This document shows, piece after piece, positions 8,826 to 17,948 of a DNA stretch of 60,800 nt. The first letter of the stretch is position 1. Each line of letters begins with the position of its first letter. The stretch lies in NCBI GenBank assembly GCA_001829315.1, contig MIAY01000014.1, positions 1 through 60,800 on the forward strand. Direction: 5' to 3'. Origin of the DNA: Spirochaetes bacterium GWE1_32_154. Lineage in GTDB: Bacteria > Spirochaetota > GWE2-31-10. Below the pieces are notes generated by a model. The model did not search any database and was not told where the DNA came from. It saw only the letters and a program-made list of their open reading frames with translations. Position numbers and translations under genes: made by a program.

Positions 8826-10142
8826 ATGTTTAATAAAAAAGCAATTATTTTTAGTATGATATTGATTATTATTGCAATATCAGGATGTAAAAAAAAGGAT
8901 GCAGCTAATAAAGATGAAGAAATACAAACTGTTTTTGCCGTAGATACAGTGAAAGCACTTAAAGGTGAAATTAATAATTACATTAAACTAAGCGGTGAGG
9001 TAAAAGCACGAAGAGAAGTTAAGGTCTATCCTGATCAAAGCGGAAAAATTGCAGTAATCAACACAAACCTTGGCGGCATGGTTACGAAAGGTCAGACTTT
9101 ATTACAAATTGATCCATCAAGACCCGGAATGATATATTCAAATAGTCCGGTTAATTCACCAATTAGTGGAACTGTAACAAACCTTCCTTTTAAAATCGGA
9201 GAAACGATTAATGTTCAAACGCCTGTAGCAAGTATAGGAAATCTTGATGATTTAGAAATAATTGCAAATGTATCTGAAAAATACATTTCAAAAATGAAAA
9301 AAGGTTTAAAAGTAATAATTGATGTTGATGCATATAAAGACATAACGTTTACCGGTGAAATTACTGAATTAAGCCCGGTTGTAGACCCCGCATCGCGAAT
9401 GCTTGAAACAAAAATTACTATTAACGAATCAAATCTTAAATTATTAAAACCCGGTATGTATGCAAATCTTAAAATAATCACTGAAACAAAAACCAATACG
9501 GTAAAAATACCTTCACAATCAATTATCAGACGATACGGTGATGTTTTTGTTTTTGTTACAAAAAATATTCCAACAGAGATTGATAATTTTACCTTACAGA
9601 ATAAATTAATAAAAGTTGTAAATGAGGAAAACCTTGCCTTTATTTTAGCTTATTTTCCAAAAAAACTTCCTGAGGAACTGAGACTTGATGTTTTTGAATA
9701 TCGACTACTGAAATCATTAAAAAATAAAGAAGATATTGATGCAATGAAAGCTATGTATACATTCAATAAAGAGAGTGAAACATATCAACTCAATAGAGAA
9801 ATATCCGACAGCTCTCAAATTGATACAGTCTGGAATATTTTGATTACTCTTAATTATAAATATGTAATCAATGCAAAATCGGGTGTAATCATAGCAGAAA
9901 CTGATGAAAAAAAATTACGGGATATATTAATTGATAATAAAATTATTGAAGAAACAACAAAATTTGCAGAAAAAAGAATTATTAAACCGGGCATTGAAAT
10001 TGATAATAAAACTGAAGTTAATAGCGGACTGAAACAAAATGAAGAAATTATATTCTATGGACAATCACTACTGGAAAATAATTCAAGAATCAGAATAATG
10101 AATACAGTTACCGTACTTACTAAAGAAGATATTATCAAATAA
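8826..10142 (+). CDS. RND efflux periplasmic adaptor (membrane fusion) lipoprotein, hairpin-less, with insertion
   Basis: A 438-residue adaptor linking the RND pump to the TolC-like channel. The signal peptide ends in a lipobox AISG-C21, so it is anchored as a lipoprotein. The two halves of the lipoyl domain (VKVYPDQSGKIAVINTNLGGMVTKGQ and SPISGTVTNLPFKIGETIN) are joined by only about 20 residues, leaving no room for the alpha-helical hairpin of AcrA-type adaptors. The Borrelia adaptor BesA is known to lack it too. The beta-barrel follows to about residue 245 (IPSQSIIRRYGDVFVFV). An insertion of about 125 residues (about 249-376) then precedes the membrane-proximal strand block IKPGIEIDNKTEVNSGLKQNEEI. 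The function of the insertion is unknown. The Shine-Dalgarno is AAAGGAG. Confidence 0.85.
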   Translation: MFNKKAIIFSMILIIIAISGCKKKDAANKDEEIQTVFAVDTVKALKGEINNYIKLSGEVKARREVKVYPDQSGKIAVINTNLGGMVTKGQTLLQIDPSRPGMIYSNSPVNSPISGTVTNLPFKIGETINVQTPVASIGNLDDLEIIANVSEKYISKMKKGLKVIIDVDAYKDITFTGEITELSPVVDPASRMLETKITINESNLKLLKPGMYANLKIITETKTNTVKIPSQSIIRRYGDVFVFVTKNIPTEIDNFTLQNKLIKVVNEENLAFILAYFPKKLPEELRLDVFEYRLLKSLKNKEDIDAMKAMYTFNKESETYQLNREISDSSQIDTVWNILITLNYKYVINAKSGVIIAETDEKKLRDILIDNKIIEETTKFAEKRIIKPGIEIDNKTEVNSGLKQNEEIIFYGQSLLENNSRIRIMNTVTVLTKEDIIK

Positions 10143-10151
10143 GGAGAAAAT

Positions 10152-13100
10152 ATGAGTTTATCTAAAACTATTGTAAATAGACCAACAACTATTTTTATAC
10201 TATTTCTTATTCTTGTTGGTATAGGATTTTATGCCAGTAGTGATTTAGCAATTGATTTATACCCGGATATCGATATACCGACTTTAGTACTTATTTGCGA
10301 TAGTAAAGGGAGCGGACCGGAAGAAATAGAAAAAAGAATTACCAGACCATTAGAAAGTGTATTGGGAAGCGTTTCAGGGATTAAAGAAATAACATCGACT
10401 TCATCAGATGGCGGGTGTACTCTTATTCTATCGTTTAATTATGGGACAAATATGTCCGAGGCAATTAATAACGTAAGAGATAAACTTGATTTAGTTAAAC
10501 GATATTTACCTGAAGAGGCATCAACTCCCTCAATATTTAAATTTGACCCTTCAGCAATTCCAATATTATATATTGCGATGCAAGGCAATAGAACACCGGA
10601 AGAATTACGAAAAATAGCAGAAGATTTTGTTGCTCCCCGACTGGAACAGGTTAATGGTGTCGCAACAGCCAGTATTGATGGTGGTAGAGCACGAATGATT
10701 AGAGTTGAAATTTCTCAGAACCGACTCAATGCTTATAATCTTACATTGAGTGAAATATCACAAATGCTTATGGGACAAAATGTTCAATTAAGTGCCGGTT
10801 CAATTACTGATGACAACAGAAACTATTTAATTCAAACTTCAGGTGAATATCAGAATATTGATCAGATAAAAAATACGATTGTTGCATACCGTGGAACAAA
10901 ACAAATTAAACTTGATGATATTGCTCATGTGTATGATGGTTTTGAAAAGGAAAGTTCAATTGTTTATTTAAATGGTGAGCCAACGGTTCAAATAATTGTC
11001 CAGAAACAATCAGGAAGTAACTCGGTTCAGACTGCGGATAATGTTTTAAAAATACTTCCAAAAATCGAAAAGGAATTACCAAAAGGGTTATCATTTAAAA
11101 TTGTATGGAATTCGACAGTAAGTATAAAAAAATCAATTGAAGAAGTATCAAATGCTGCCGTTTCAGGTGCTTTTCTTGCTATTCTTATTTTATTTCTTTT
11201 CTTAAGAGATATTCGTTCAGTTATAATTATTGGTGTTTCAATACCAATTTCAATTATCATAACATTAATGTTTATGTATATGTTTGGTTTGACACTTAAT
11301 ATGATGACACTGGCAGGTCTAGCCCTCGGTATAGGAATGCTTGTTGATAATTCAATTGTTATATTAGAAAACATTTTCAGGTATAGAGAAAAAGGTGCAA
11401 AACTGACAAGTGCTGCAATTATTGGAAGCCAGGAAATGATTAATGCGATTGTTGCATCAACATTAACAACTATTTGTGTTTTCATTCCAATGGTTATTTT
11501 TAAATCACAATTGGAAATCGTTGGTGAGTTAGTTGCGGCACTTTCATTTACCATTGTTATTTCATTAGCATCTTCTATTCTGGTTGCGGTATTACTCGTT
11601 CCGGTTTTAGCAAGCCATTATTTACCGATTCAATCAAAACTGGAAAAGAATTTACCTAAACCATTAAAAAAAATCGATACCTTTTTAGAAAACTTTTTTC
11701 TATCGCTGGATAATCTATACAAACGGGGGTTAACTTTTGTTTTAAACAAAAGAAAAATGACTTTGTTTGTTATATTAGCAAGCTTTATCGGATCACTTTT
11801 TTTAATACCGGTTGCAGGCTTTGAATTTATGCCCAAAGAAGACGGTGATGCCGTTGAAATTAACTTTGAATTACCGGTTGGAACGACCCTTGAAATGACT
11901 AAAGATGTTGCAAATCAATTAAAATTATTAGTTGAAAAAGATATACTTGGTTATACTAATATAGCGATATGGGCTGGTCTAAAAAGTTTCATGGGTTTTA
12001 TGGGAAATGCAGAACCGCATAAAGGCCGATTACAAATAACATTACCTGAATATGAACAAAGAATTGATAATGAAACTGAAATAAAAACAAAACTTAGAAA
12101 ATATTTTAATCTTTTTCCCAATGTTGTATTTCAGTTCTCTTCCGGTGGCGGTATGGGGGGAAGTTCAAGTCCTATTGACTATATAATAAAATCAAATGAT
12201 TTGGATAAAGCATGGAAAGTCGCTGAAAATATAAAAGAATTAATTAAGACCGAAGTTGATGGTGCAGCAGAACCTGATGTTGATATGAAAAGTGGTTTAC
12301 CGCAAATAGAAATATTTATTGACAGAGATAAAGCATATTCATTCGGGTTAAATATTTATTCAATAGCTAAAGAGATTCAGGCAAATATTGATGGAATCAA
12401 AGCATCTAAATTCCGGGATGGCGGTAACGAATACGATATTATTGTTATACTCGAAGAAACTGACAAAACATCCCTGCCCGATTTGGAGAAAATATTTGTT
12501 GTTAATCGAACGGGTGTTAGAATTCCATTATCAAACATCGCCCACCTGGAAAAGACAACCGGCCCTGTAAGTATTAAACGTGAAAATCAAATGAGAACAG
12601 TGCATGTTACTGCAGGATTAACTAAAGGTTCTAAACTTAATGTCGTCGTTTCTCAAATATCAAAACTGATTGATCAGAAAATACCAAAAGATGAAGATGT
12701 TATTATTACACTCGGTGGTGATTTCCAGGATCTTCAGGAACTGGGTAAAAAAGTTATGATAATTTTAATAATCTCAATATTCCTGGTATTTGGAGTTATG
12801 GCGAGTCAGTTTGAATCATTTTTAGATCCATTTATCATTATGTTTACTCTTCCATTAATGTTAGTCGGTGTATCAATTACCTATATTCTAACCGGTGAAC
12901 AATTTAGTATATTTACCGCCGTCGGGATGGTCGTCCTCTCGGGTGTCGTTGTTAATAACGGTATAATATTAGTTGATTATACCAATTTATTAAGAAAAAG
13001 AGGAAGGTCTATTAAAGATGCATGTATTGAAGCTGGAGGGAACCGTTTAAGACCTATTCTCATGACAACCCTGACAACTATTCTTGGTCTTTTCCCGATG

Positions 13101-13340
13101 GCATTTTCACAAGGACAGGGGTCAAGTTTAAGTCAGCCAATAGCAAAAACATTACTCGGCGGTTTAACATTCAGTACACTTTTTACTTTATTTTTAATCC
13201 CTGTAATTTACTCAATTTTCAATGAATTTTCTGATAAACGACATGCAAAAAAACAGATAAGAATTGAAAAAAAGCTGGAACTTAAAAGACAAAGAATATT
13301 GGATTTAAATGCAAACAAAGCTATGATACATCAGGAGTAA
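10152..13340 (+). CDS. RND-family inner-membrane efflux pump
   Basis: A 1062-residue proton-driven resistance-nodulation-division transporter. The usual twelve-helix plan is visible: TM1 near residues 12-30, a large periplasmic loop containing SVSGIKEITSTSSDGGC, then TM2-6. The TM4 proton-relay segment GIGMLVDNSIVILEN lies around residue 398. After a second periplasmic loop rich in glycine (FSSGGGMGGSSSP) come TM7-12, including VVVNNGIILVDYTN and RPILMTTLTTILGLFPMAF. Length and motifs are standard for HAE1/CusA-like pumps; the substrates cannot be read. It is preceded by AAGGAG and lies 9 bp after the adaptor gene and 3 bp before the PII-like gene. Confidence 0.93.
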   Translation: MSLSKTIVNRPTTIFILFLILVGIGFYASSDLAIDLYPDIDIPTLVLICDSKGSGPEEIEKRITRPLESVLGSVSGIKEITSTSSDGGCTLILSFNYGTNMSEAINNVRDKLDLVKRYLPEEASTPSIFKFDPSAIPILYIAMQGNRTPEELRKIAEDFVAPRLEQVNGVATASIDGGRARMIRVEISQNRLNAYNLTLSEISQMLMGQNVQLSAGSITDDNRNYLIQTSGEYQNIDQIKNTIVAYRGTKQIKLDDIAHVYDGFEKESSIVYLNGEPTVQIIVQKQSGSNSVQTADNVLKILPKIEKELPKGLSFKIVWNSTVSIKKSIEEVSNAAVSGAFLAILILFLFLRDIRSVIIIGVSIPISIIITLMFMYMFGLTLNMMTLAGLALGIGMLVDNSIVILENIFRYREKGAKLTSAAIIGSQEMINAIVASTLTTICVFIPMVIFKSQLEIVGELVAALSFTIVISLASSILVAVLLVPVLASHYLPIQSKLEKNLPKPLKKIDTFLENFFLSLDNLYKRGLTFVLNKRKMTLFVILASFIGSLFLIPVAGFEFMPKEDGDAVEINFELPVGTTLEMTKDVANQLKLLVEKDILGYTNIAIWAGLKSFMGFMGNAEPHKGRLQITLPEYEQRIDNETEIKTKLRKYFNLFPNVVFQFSSGGGMGGSSSPIDYIIKSNDLDKAWKVAENIKELIKTEVDGAAEPDVDMKSGLPQIEIFIDRDKAYSFGLNIYSIAKEIQANIDGIKASKFRDGGNEYDIIVILEETDKTSLPDLEKIFVVNRTGVRIPLSNIAHLEKTTGPVSIKRENQMRTVHVTAGLTKGSKLNVVVSQISKLIDQKIPKDEDVIITLGGDFQDLQELGKKVMIILIISIFLVFGVMASQFESFLDPFIIMFTLPLMLVGVSITYILTGEQFSIFTAVGMVVLSGVVVNNGIILVDYTNLLRKRGRSIKDACIEAGGNRLRPILMTTLTTILGLFPMAFSQGQGSSLSQPIAKTLLGGLTFSTLFTLFLIPVIYSIFNEFSDKRHAKKQIRIEKKLELKRQRILDLNANKAMIHQE

Positions 13341-13343
13341 AAT

Positions 13344-13634
13344 ATGAAAAGACTGGAAGTTATAGGTAATAAATCGATAGAAGAAGATCTTTTTGATTCT
13401 TTAGAAAAAAATAATGTTGTTTTTCACTATACAAAAATTCCTGTAGTTCATGGACAGGGAACGTCTGATCCTAAAATGGGTGATGGTACATGGCCGGAAG
13501 AAAATTTTATTTTAATAATTTATTGTGAGAATGATATAGCTGAAAAAATATTTGAAGTAGTCAAAGAGTTGAAAAAATATTTTCCGAATGAAGGTATTAA
13601 AGTTTTTGAAATGCAGGTTGATTGCTCTTTATAG
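13344..13634 (+). CDS. Small PII-like transporter-associated protein (PG0541 family)
   Basis: A 96-residue cytoplasmic protein, the last gene of the efflux operon. It starts 3 bp after the pump gene, with AGGAG overlapping the pump's stop region. The pattern FHYTKIPVVHGQGTSDPKMGDGTWPEENFILIIY matches the PG0541-type proteins encoded next to RND transporters, which have a ferredoxin-like, PII-like layout of two beta-alpha-beta units. A role in sensing or modulating the pump is inferred from conserved linkage only; I know of no established activity. There is no signal peptide or membrane segment. Confidence 0.72.
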   Translation: MKRLEVIGNKSIEEDLFDSLEKNNVVFHYTKIPVVHGQGTSDPKMGDGTWPEENFILIIYCENDIAEKIFEVVKELKKYFPNEGIKVFEMQVDCSL

Positions 13635-13654
13635 AGAGCGTCAATAATTAAGTT

Positions 13655-13687
13655 AAAGGGGGCGATATAAAAAATAGCCCCCTTTTT
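13655..13687 (+). terminator. Rho-independent terminator of the efflux operon
   Basis: Perfect 9-bp stem AAAGGGGGC / GCCCCCTTT with a 13-nt AT-rich loop, followed by T residues on the plus strand. It lies between convergent operons and could also act weakly on the minus strand, behind the substrate-binding lipoprotein gene. Confidence 0.85.
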
Positions 13688-13689
13688 CA

Positions 13690-14640
13690 TTATAATTGTG
13701 TAATTATTTCTTTTGCATCAAAAACAACTGATATTAGTTTAAGTTTATATAATTCTTCAATTGTTTCCTGATATAATTTTGTATCTAATATGCCCGCATC
13801 AGTATTTTCACCGTTTATTATTTCCAGTGTCTTTTGAAGAACTTCATTCCAATACATTTTATCATCTTCATTTAACGAACCAATTGTTTTATACGCAATA
13901 TCTATTGATTCCGGAATATTATTCGTTGTGAAAATAATTGATTCGGACAAAGCTTCATTAAATTGTTTTAATAATTTTCTCTTATTTTTTAGTTGTGTTT
14001 CACCTGTGATAAAAGATGCCCCAACCAGTTCAGAAATATCGGCAATTTTCCATTCAGTAATTTCATAATTTTTCATTCGTAGTTGAATAGGTTCATTATT
14101 ATAAAAACAAACTACAGCATCAACCTGATTTGATAATAAAGATGGGATTTGTGTATATCCAATACGAACAAGTTCGACTCTGTCGTCTAAATTGTAATGT
14201 GAAAGAAATTTCTTAGTTCCAATATACGATGTACCATATAATTCGGGTACTCCAATTTTCTTTCCGATAAGTCCCTCAGGTGTATTAATATTGTTTAATG
14301 ATACAATGCTTGTCGGGTATTTTTTATAATATTGAAAAATTGATTGTAATGAATACCCTTTATTGTGAGAAATTATAAGCTGATCAGCATCAGATAAAGC
14401 AATATCTGCTTTTGAACTCGTGAGTAAACCAAAGGTATCAAGTCCGAATCCATAGTTAATATTCAAATTGATACCATGTTTAGCAAAAATACCTTTTTCT
14501 ATACCAACATACAATGGAGTAAATTGTATATGAGGAATAAATCCAATAACCAGGTTTAAATCTTCCTGAGCTTTCTTTTTATCAGTACATCCGGTCATAA
14601 GTAAAATTAAAATCAATACCATAAACATAATTTTTTTCAT
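13690..14640 (-). CDS. ABC transporter substrate-binding lipoprotein (NMT1/ThiY/SsuA-like)
   Basis: A periplasmic solute-binding lipoprotein of the NMT1/THI5-like group (taurine, sulfonate, nitrate or thiamine-pyrimidine type). I place the start at 14640 (MKKIMFMVLILILLMTGC, lipobox LMTG-C) behind AAAGGATG; a frame-open ATG at 14676 would overlap the upstream gene and spoil the signal peptide. The mature part begins NLVIGFIPHIQFTPLYVGIEKGIFAKHGINL, the typical opening of the family, with SKADIALSDADQLI and the lobe-crossing NTPEGLIGKKIGVP. Its partner, a fused ATPase-permease, ends 10 bp upstream. The resemblance to pyrimidine-precursor binding proteins is suggestive, but there is no TPP riboswitch or thi gene nearby to confirm it. 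Confidence 0.8.
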   Translation of the reverse strand: MKKIMFMVLILILLMTGCTDKKKAQEDLNLVIGFIPHIQFTPLYVGIEKGIFAKHGINLNINYGFGLDTFGLLTSSKADIALSDADQLIISHNKGYSLQSIFQYYKKYPTSIVSLNNINTPEGLIGKKIGVPELYGTSYIGTKKFLSHYNLDDRVELVRIGYTQIPSLLSNQVDAVVCFYNNEPIQLRMKNYEITEWKIADISELVGASFITGETQLKNKRKLLKQFNEALSESIIFTTNNIPESIDIAYKTIGSLNEDDKMYWNEVLQKTLEIINGENTDAGILDTKLYQETIEELYKLKLISVVFDAKEIITQL

Positions 14641-14650
14641 ACAACATCCT

Positions 14651-16186
14651 TTAATGATTTTTAGAAACAATATCATATATTATAGAAGATATTGAATAAT
14701 AAACAAATCCTAAGATTACGAGATAGATAATTGGGACAAACATCATTTCATAGTCAATACTATTTTTTGCAGTATTAATAAGTGAACCAAGTCCTGTTGA
14801 TCCGGCCATAAATTCTCCAACTACTGCACCTATAACTGATAATGTTGATGATACTTTAACGCCGGTGATAATTTGTGGCAAGGCACCCGGTATTTCAATC
14901 TTCAATAACCTGTAAAAAATATCAGGTGAATAAATAGTTATAAGATCACGATATTTTTTCCTTGAATCTGTGAAAGCGGTAATATTATTTATAAGCATTG
15001 GAAAAAAGACAATAATAACTGAAATAACTATTTTAGGTGTTATCCCAAACCCGAACCAAGTGATTAAAATAGGTGCAATAGCAATTGACGGTATTGTATT
15101 TGAAGCAATAAGAGAAGGCATTAACCATTTATAAAGTACTTTATTTACTGATATTATATATCCTGTAATCAAAGTTATAAAAAAAGCTATAAAAAAACCT
15201 GTTAATGATTCAATCATTGTTGTAAAAAGATGAATAAAAATTGAACCGTCAATAAGTGTTGAAATAAATCGAATCAATACTGAATGGGGATAAGGAAAAT
15301 AAAAATCTGGTATCTTTCCTGTAAATTTAATTATGGATAACAAAAAAAATACAATAAGAAATTGTGAAAAAATAGCAGTGAATAAACCTCGACCTGATAT
15401 TTTTTTTTCTTTTTTTACAATAACCACAGCTGTATCATTCGATTTATCAGACCATTTTTCAGAAGTAATTGTCCGTATTGTTCGTTCTGACAATTGTTCC
15501 TGCTCCGATAAAATATATGCATCATTTGAATGACTCTCTTTTGATACAATTTCATGATGAATTATTGTTGCCGGCACATTACCCATAACAAAAATTTCAT
15601 CTGATAAGTAACAGGCTTCTTCAATTGAATGAGTAACTAATAGAATTGTGCAATTTGTTTTTATGCAGATATCATGTAATAGTATATTTAATCTTTCTCT
15701 TGAAATAATATCAAGCGATGAAAATGGCTCATCAAGTATAATTAATTCATTATGTTCAATAAGACCTCGTGCTAACTCAGCCCGTTTACACATTCCACCC
15801 GATAATTCTGATGGGAAATGACTTTCAAACCCTTTTAGACCGACTAAATCAATTATTTCTAAAACTTTTTGTTGTTGTTCGGCTTTTGAAATTTTTTCTT
15901 TTTTAATTGAATATGGTATTAAAACATTCTCTTGTAATGTAAGCCAGGGTAATAGAGAATTTTTTTGCAGAACCAGAGAAAATAATGGGTTAGTATACTC
16001 TAAAACACCGTTATCCTGATGTAACAAACCGGCAATTATGTTTAATAACGTAGTTTTGCCACACCCAGAAGGACCAATAAATGAAACAAAACTGCCTTTT
16101 AGTATTTTAAAATTGATTGAATCAAGAACACATCTATTATTGTAAGAAAATGAAATATCCTTCCCTTCTAATAATATAGTTTTCAT
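14651..16186 (-). CDS. Fused ABC transporter ATPase-permease (NitT/TauT type)
   Basis: A 511-residue single polypeptide containing both parts of an importer normally made as two proteins. Residues 1-215 are the ATPase: Walker A GPSGCGKT at 38-45, Q-loop LQKNSLLPW, signature LSGGM at 128-132, Walker B LIILDEP at 148-154 and H186. A linker of about 50 polar residues follows. From about 266 come six predicted membrane helices with the permease EAA-type loop (about 429-460, EIPGALPQIITGVK). The frame is continuous and each half is complete, so this is a gene fusion and not a frameshift. It starts 3 bp after sppA ends and precedes the binding lipoprotein by 10 bp. The likely substrate is a small organosulfur compound or pyrimidine. 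Confidence 0.87.
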   Translation of the reverse strand: MKTILLEGKDISFSYNNRCVLDSINFKILKGSFVSFIGPSGCGKTTLLNIIAGLLHQDNGVLEYTNPLFSLVLQKNSLLPWLTLQENVLIPYSIKKEKISKAEQQQKVLEIIDLVGLKGFESHFPSELSGGMCKRAELARGLIEHNELIILDEPFSSLDIISRERLNILLHDICIKTNCTILLVTHSIEEACYLSDEIFVMGNVPATIIHHEIVSKESHSNDAYILSEQEQLSERTIRTITSEKWSDKSNDTAVVIVKKEKKISGRGLFTAIFSQFLIVFFLLSIIKFTGKIPDFYFPYPHSVLIRFISTLIDGSIFIHLFTTMIESLTGFFIAFFITLITGYIISVNKVLYKWLMPSLIASNTIPSIAIAPILITWFGFGITPKIVISVIIVFFPMLINNITAFTDSRKKYRDLITIYSPDIFYRLLKIEIPGALPQIITGVKVSSTLSVIGAVVGEFMAGSTGLGSLINTAKNSIDYEMMFVPIIYLVILGFVYYSISSIIYDIVSKNH

Positions 16187-16189
16187 ACA

Positions 16190-17935
16190 TTACTCAATTA
16201 TTTCTGTAAAAGGTAAATATAATGCAGGTTTTTTTCCGTTTATTATATAAAAGCCGAATATATTTGATAATGATTGAATCTCCTTACTATTAAAATGAAT
16301 TGAAGACCATAAAGAGTTCATTGCCACACCCTGCCCTTCTTTTAAACGGTCAAATAATGATTTTGCAAGCGGATATTCTTCAATGACAATTTCACCCAAA
16401 TTCAAATCTTTTTTAATCAAATCTATCGTGTATTGTAACGTTCCTGTTTCATCCGTTAATTTATTTGTTACTGATTGACTTCCGCTCCAGATCTTTCCAT
16501 CTGCTATAGAACCAATTGTATCTTTGTCTATTTTTCTATGATTAATAACATGTGATGTGAAATCATTATAAATCATTGATGACATATTTTTCAATAATGC
16601 AACCTCTTCAATTGTCGGTGATCGGGATATATTATACAAATCATCATATTTATTTTTCTTAATAGTTTCAAAATTAACACCTACAGTATTTAATAATGAT
16701 GATACATCCATAAACATTGAAACAACACCAATTGAGCCGGTTATTGTATAAGCAGATGTAATAATTCTATCAGCTGCAAGACTGATATAATAACCGCCCG
16801 AAGCTGCATATTGCCCCATCGATACATACACTTTCTTTTTTTCTTTCAATTTTATTATTTGTTGTAACATTAATTCACTGGCTAATGCACTTCCGCCCGG
16901 TGAATTAACCCGTATTATAACCGCTTTAATTGAATCATTTCTAAGAATTCTCTCTATATCAGAATTGAATGATTTTGCACCTATTGTAGACCCGTTATAC
17001 AATTGATTTCCTGAAAAGTAATTATTTATTTCACCCTCAGCATACATAATTGCAATTTTATCACCTGTTTTTTTTGGAGATAAAATTCGCGAATAATCTA
17101 CAATAGAAACCAACTTTGGCTTAGCGTTAAAAAATAACTCTGAGAGCAAATCATCATAATTTTTTAGTCCGTCAATTAATCCAAATTCTAATGCTTTTGC
17201 AGGCGTCAGCATAACAGACTCACCTGACTGATATAATTGCTCTAATTTTTTTTTGTCAATATTTCGATTAACACTGATATCTGCAATTTTCTTATTATAA
17301 AGACTATTAAAAACCAGCGTATACTGGTTTTTTAATTCATCACTTATATTGCTTCTTGTATAATTTTCGCCGGTACCTTTAAATGTTCCGGTATGAATTA
17401 CATTAAAAGCAACTCCATATTTGTCAAATAGATTTTTGTAATATGGAATTGAAATTGAATATCCTGTCAGTGATAAATCTGCTGAATTTGTAGAAGGCAT
17501 ATAGATTGCATCAGAAACAGTAGATAAAAAGTAATTGTTATTATTTCCAGTAGAAAACCATGTAAATATTTTCTTACCTGATTTCTTGAAATCATTAAAA
17601 GCATACATTAATTCTTCTGCATGCACTGTTGATATTGAGACTAAATCACCATTTATAATAATACCTTCAATTTTATCATCAAATTTTGCTGCGTGAATAG
17701 ATTTTATAAGCTCGTAGAGTTGAATCTCACCACCATCATTAAAAATTTTATCTTTCGGTTGGGGCTTTTCAGTAATTGTTCCCGAAAAATCATATACTAA
17801 ATAACTTCCTTGTTTTATATCATTTACTACAGGTGCAAAGTGAATAAATAAAAAAACTAAACCTATTACCAGTATTGTAATACTGGTAAAAAAACCAAGA
17901 AAAAAAATACTGAAATTTTTAAAAAAATCTTTCAT
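16190..17935 (-). CDS. sppA: Signal peptide peptidase SppA, 67K type
   Basis: An inner-membrane serine protease that degrades signal peptides left after secretion. Of the 581 residues, about 8-33 form the N-terminal membrane anchor. Two SppA repeats follow, as in the long (E. coli-type) form. The catalytic lysine is expected at K186 in GTFKGTGENY and the nucleophile at S379 in YAASGGYYIS; the second repeat also shows RVNSPGGSALASELM. Their spacing is close to K209/S409 of the E. coli enzyme. A GAGG motif precedes the ATG. It lies 13 bp downstream of dnaB and 3 bp upstream of an ABC transporter gene, so it is probably part of a long polycistronic unit. Confidence 0.92.
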   Translation of the reverse strand: MKDFFKNFSIFFLGFFTSITILVIGLVFLFIHFAPVVNDIKQGSYLVYDFSGTITEKPQPKDKIFNDGGEIQLYELIKSIHAAKFDDKIEGIIINGDLVSISTVHAEELMYAFNDFKKSGKKIFTWFSTGNNNNYFLSTVSDAIYMPSTNSADLSLTGYSISIPYYKNLFDKYGVAFNVIHTGTFKGTGENYTRSNISDELKNQYTLVFNSLYNKKIADISVNRNIDKKKLEQLYQSGESVMLTPAKALEFGLIDGLKNYDDLLSELFFNAKPKLVSIVDYSRILSPKKTGDKIAIMYAEGEINNYFSGNQLYNGSTIGAKSFNSDIERILRNDSIKAVIIRVNSPGGSALASELMLQQIIKLKEKKKVYVSMGQYAASGGYYISLAADRIITSAYTITGSIGVVSMFMDVSSLLNTVGVNFETIKKNKYDDLYNISRSPTIEEVALLKNMSSMIYNDFTSHVINHRKIDKDTIGSIADGKIWSGSQSVTNKLTDETGTLQYTIDLIKKDLNLGEIVIEEYPLAKSLFDRLKEGQGVAMNSLWSSIHFNSKEIQSLSNIFGFYIINGKKPALYLPFTEIIE

Positions 17936-17948
17936 TATATAAACCTCT

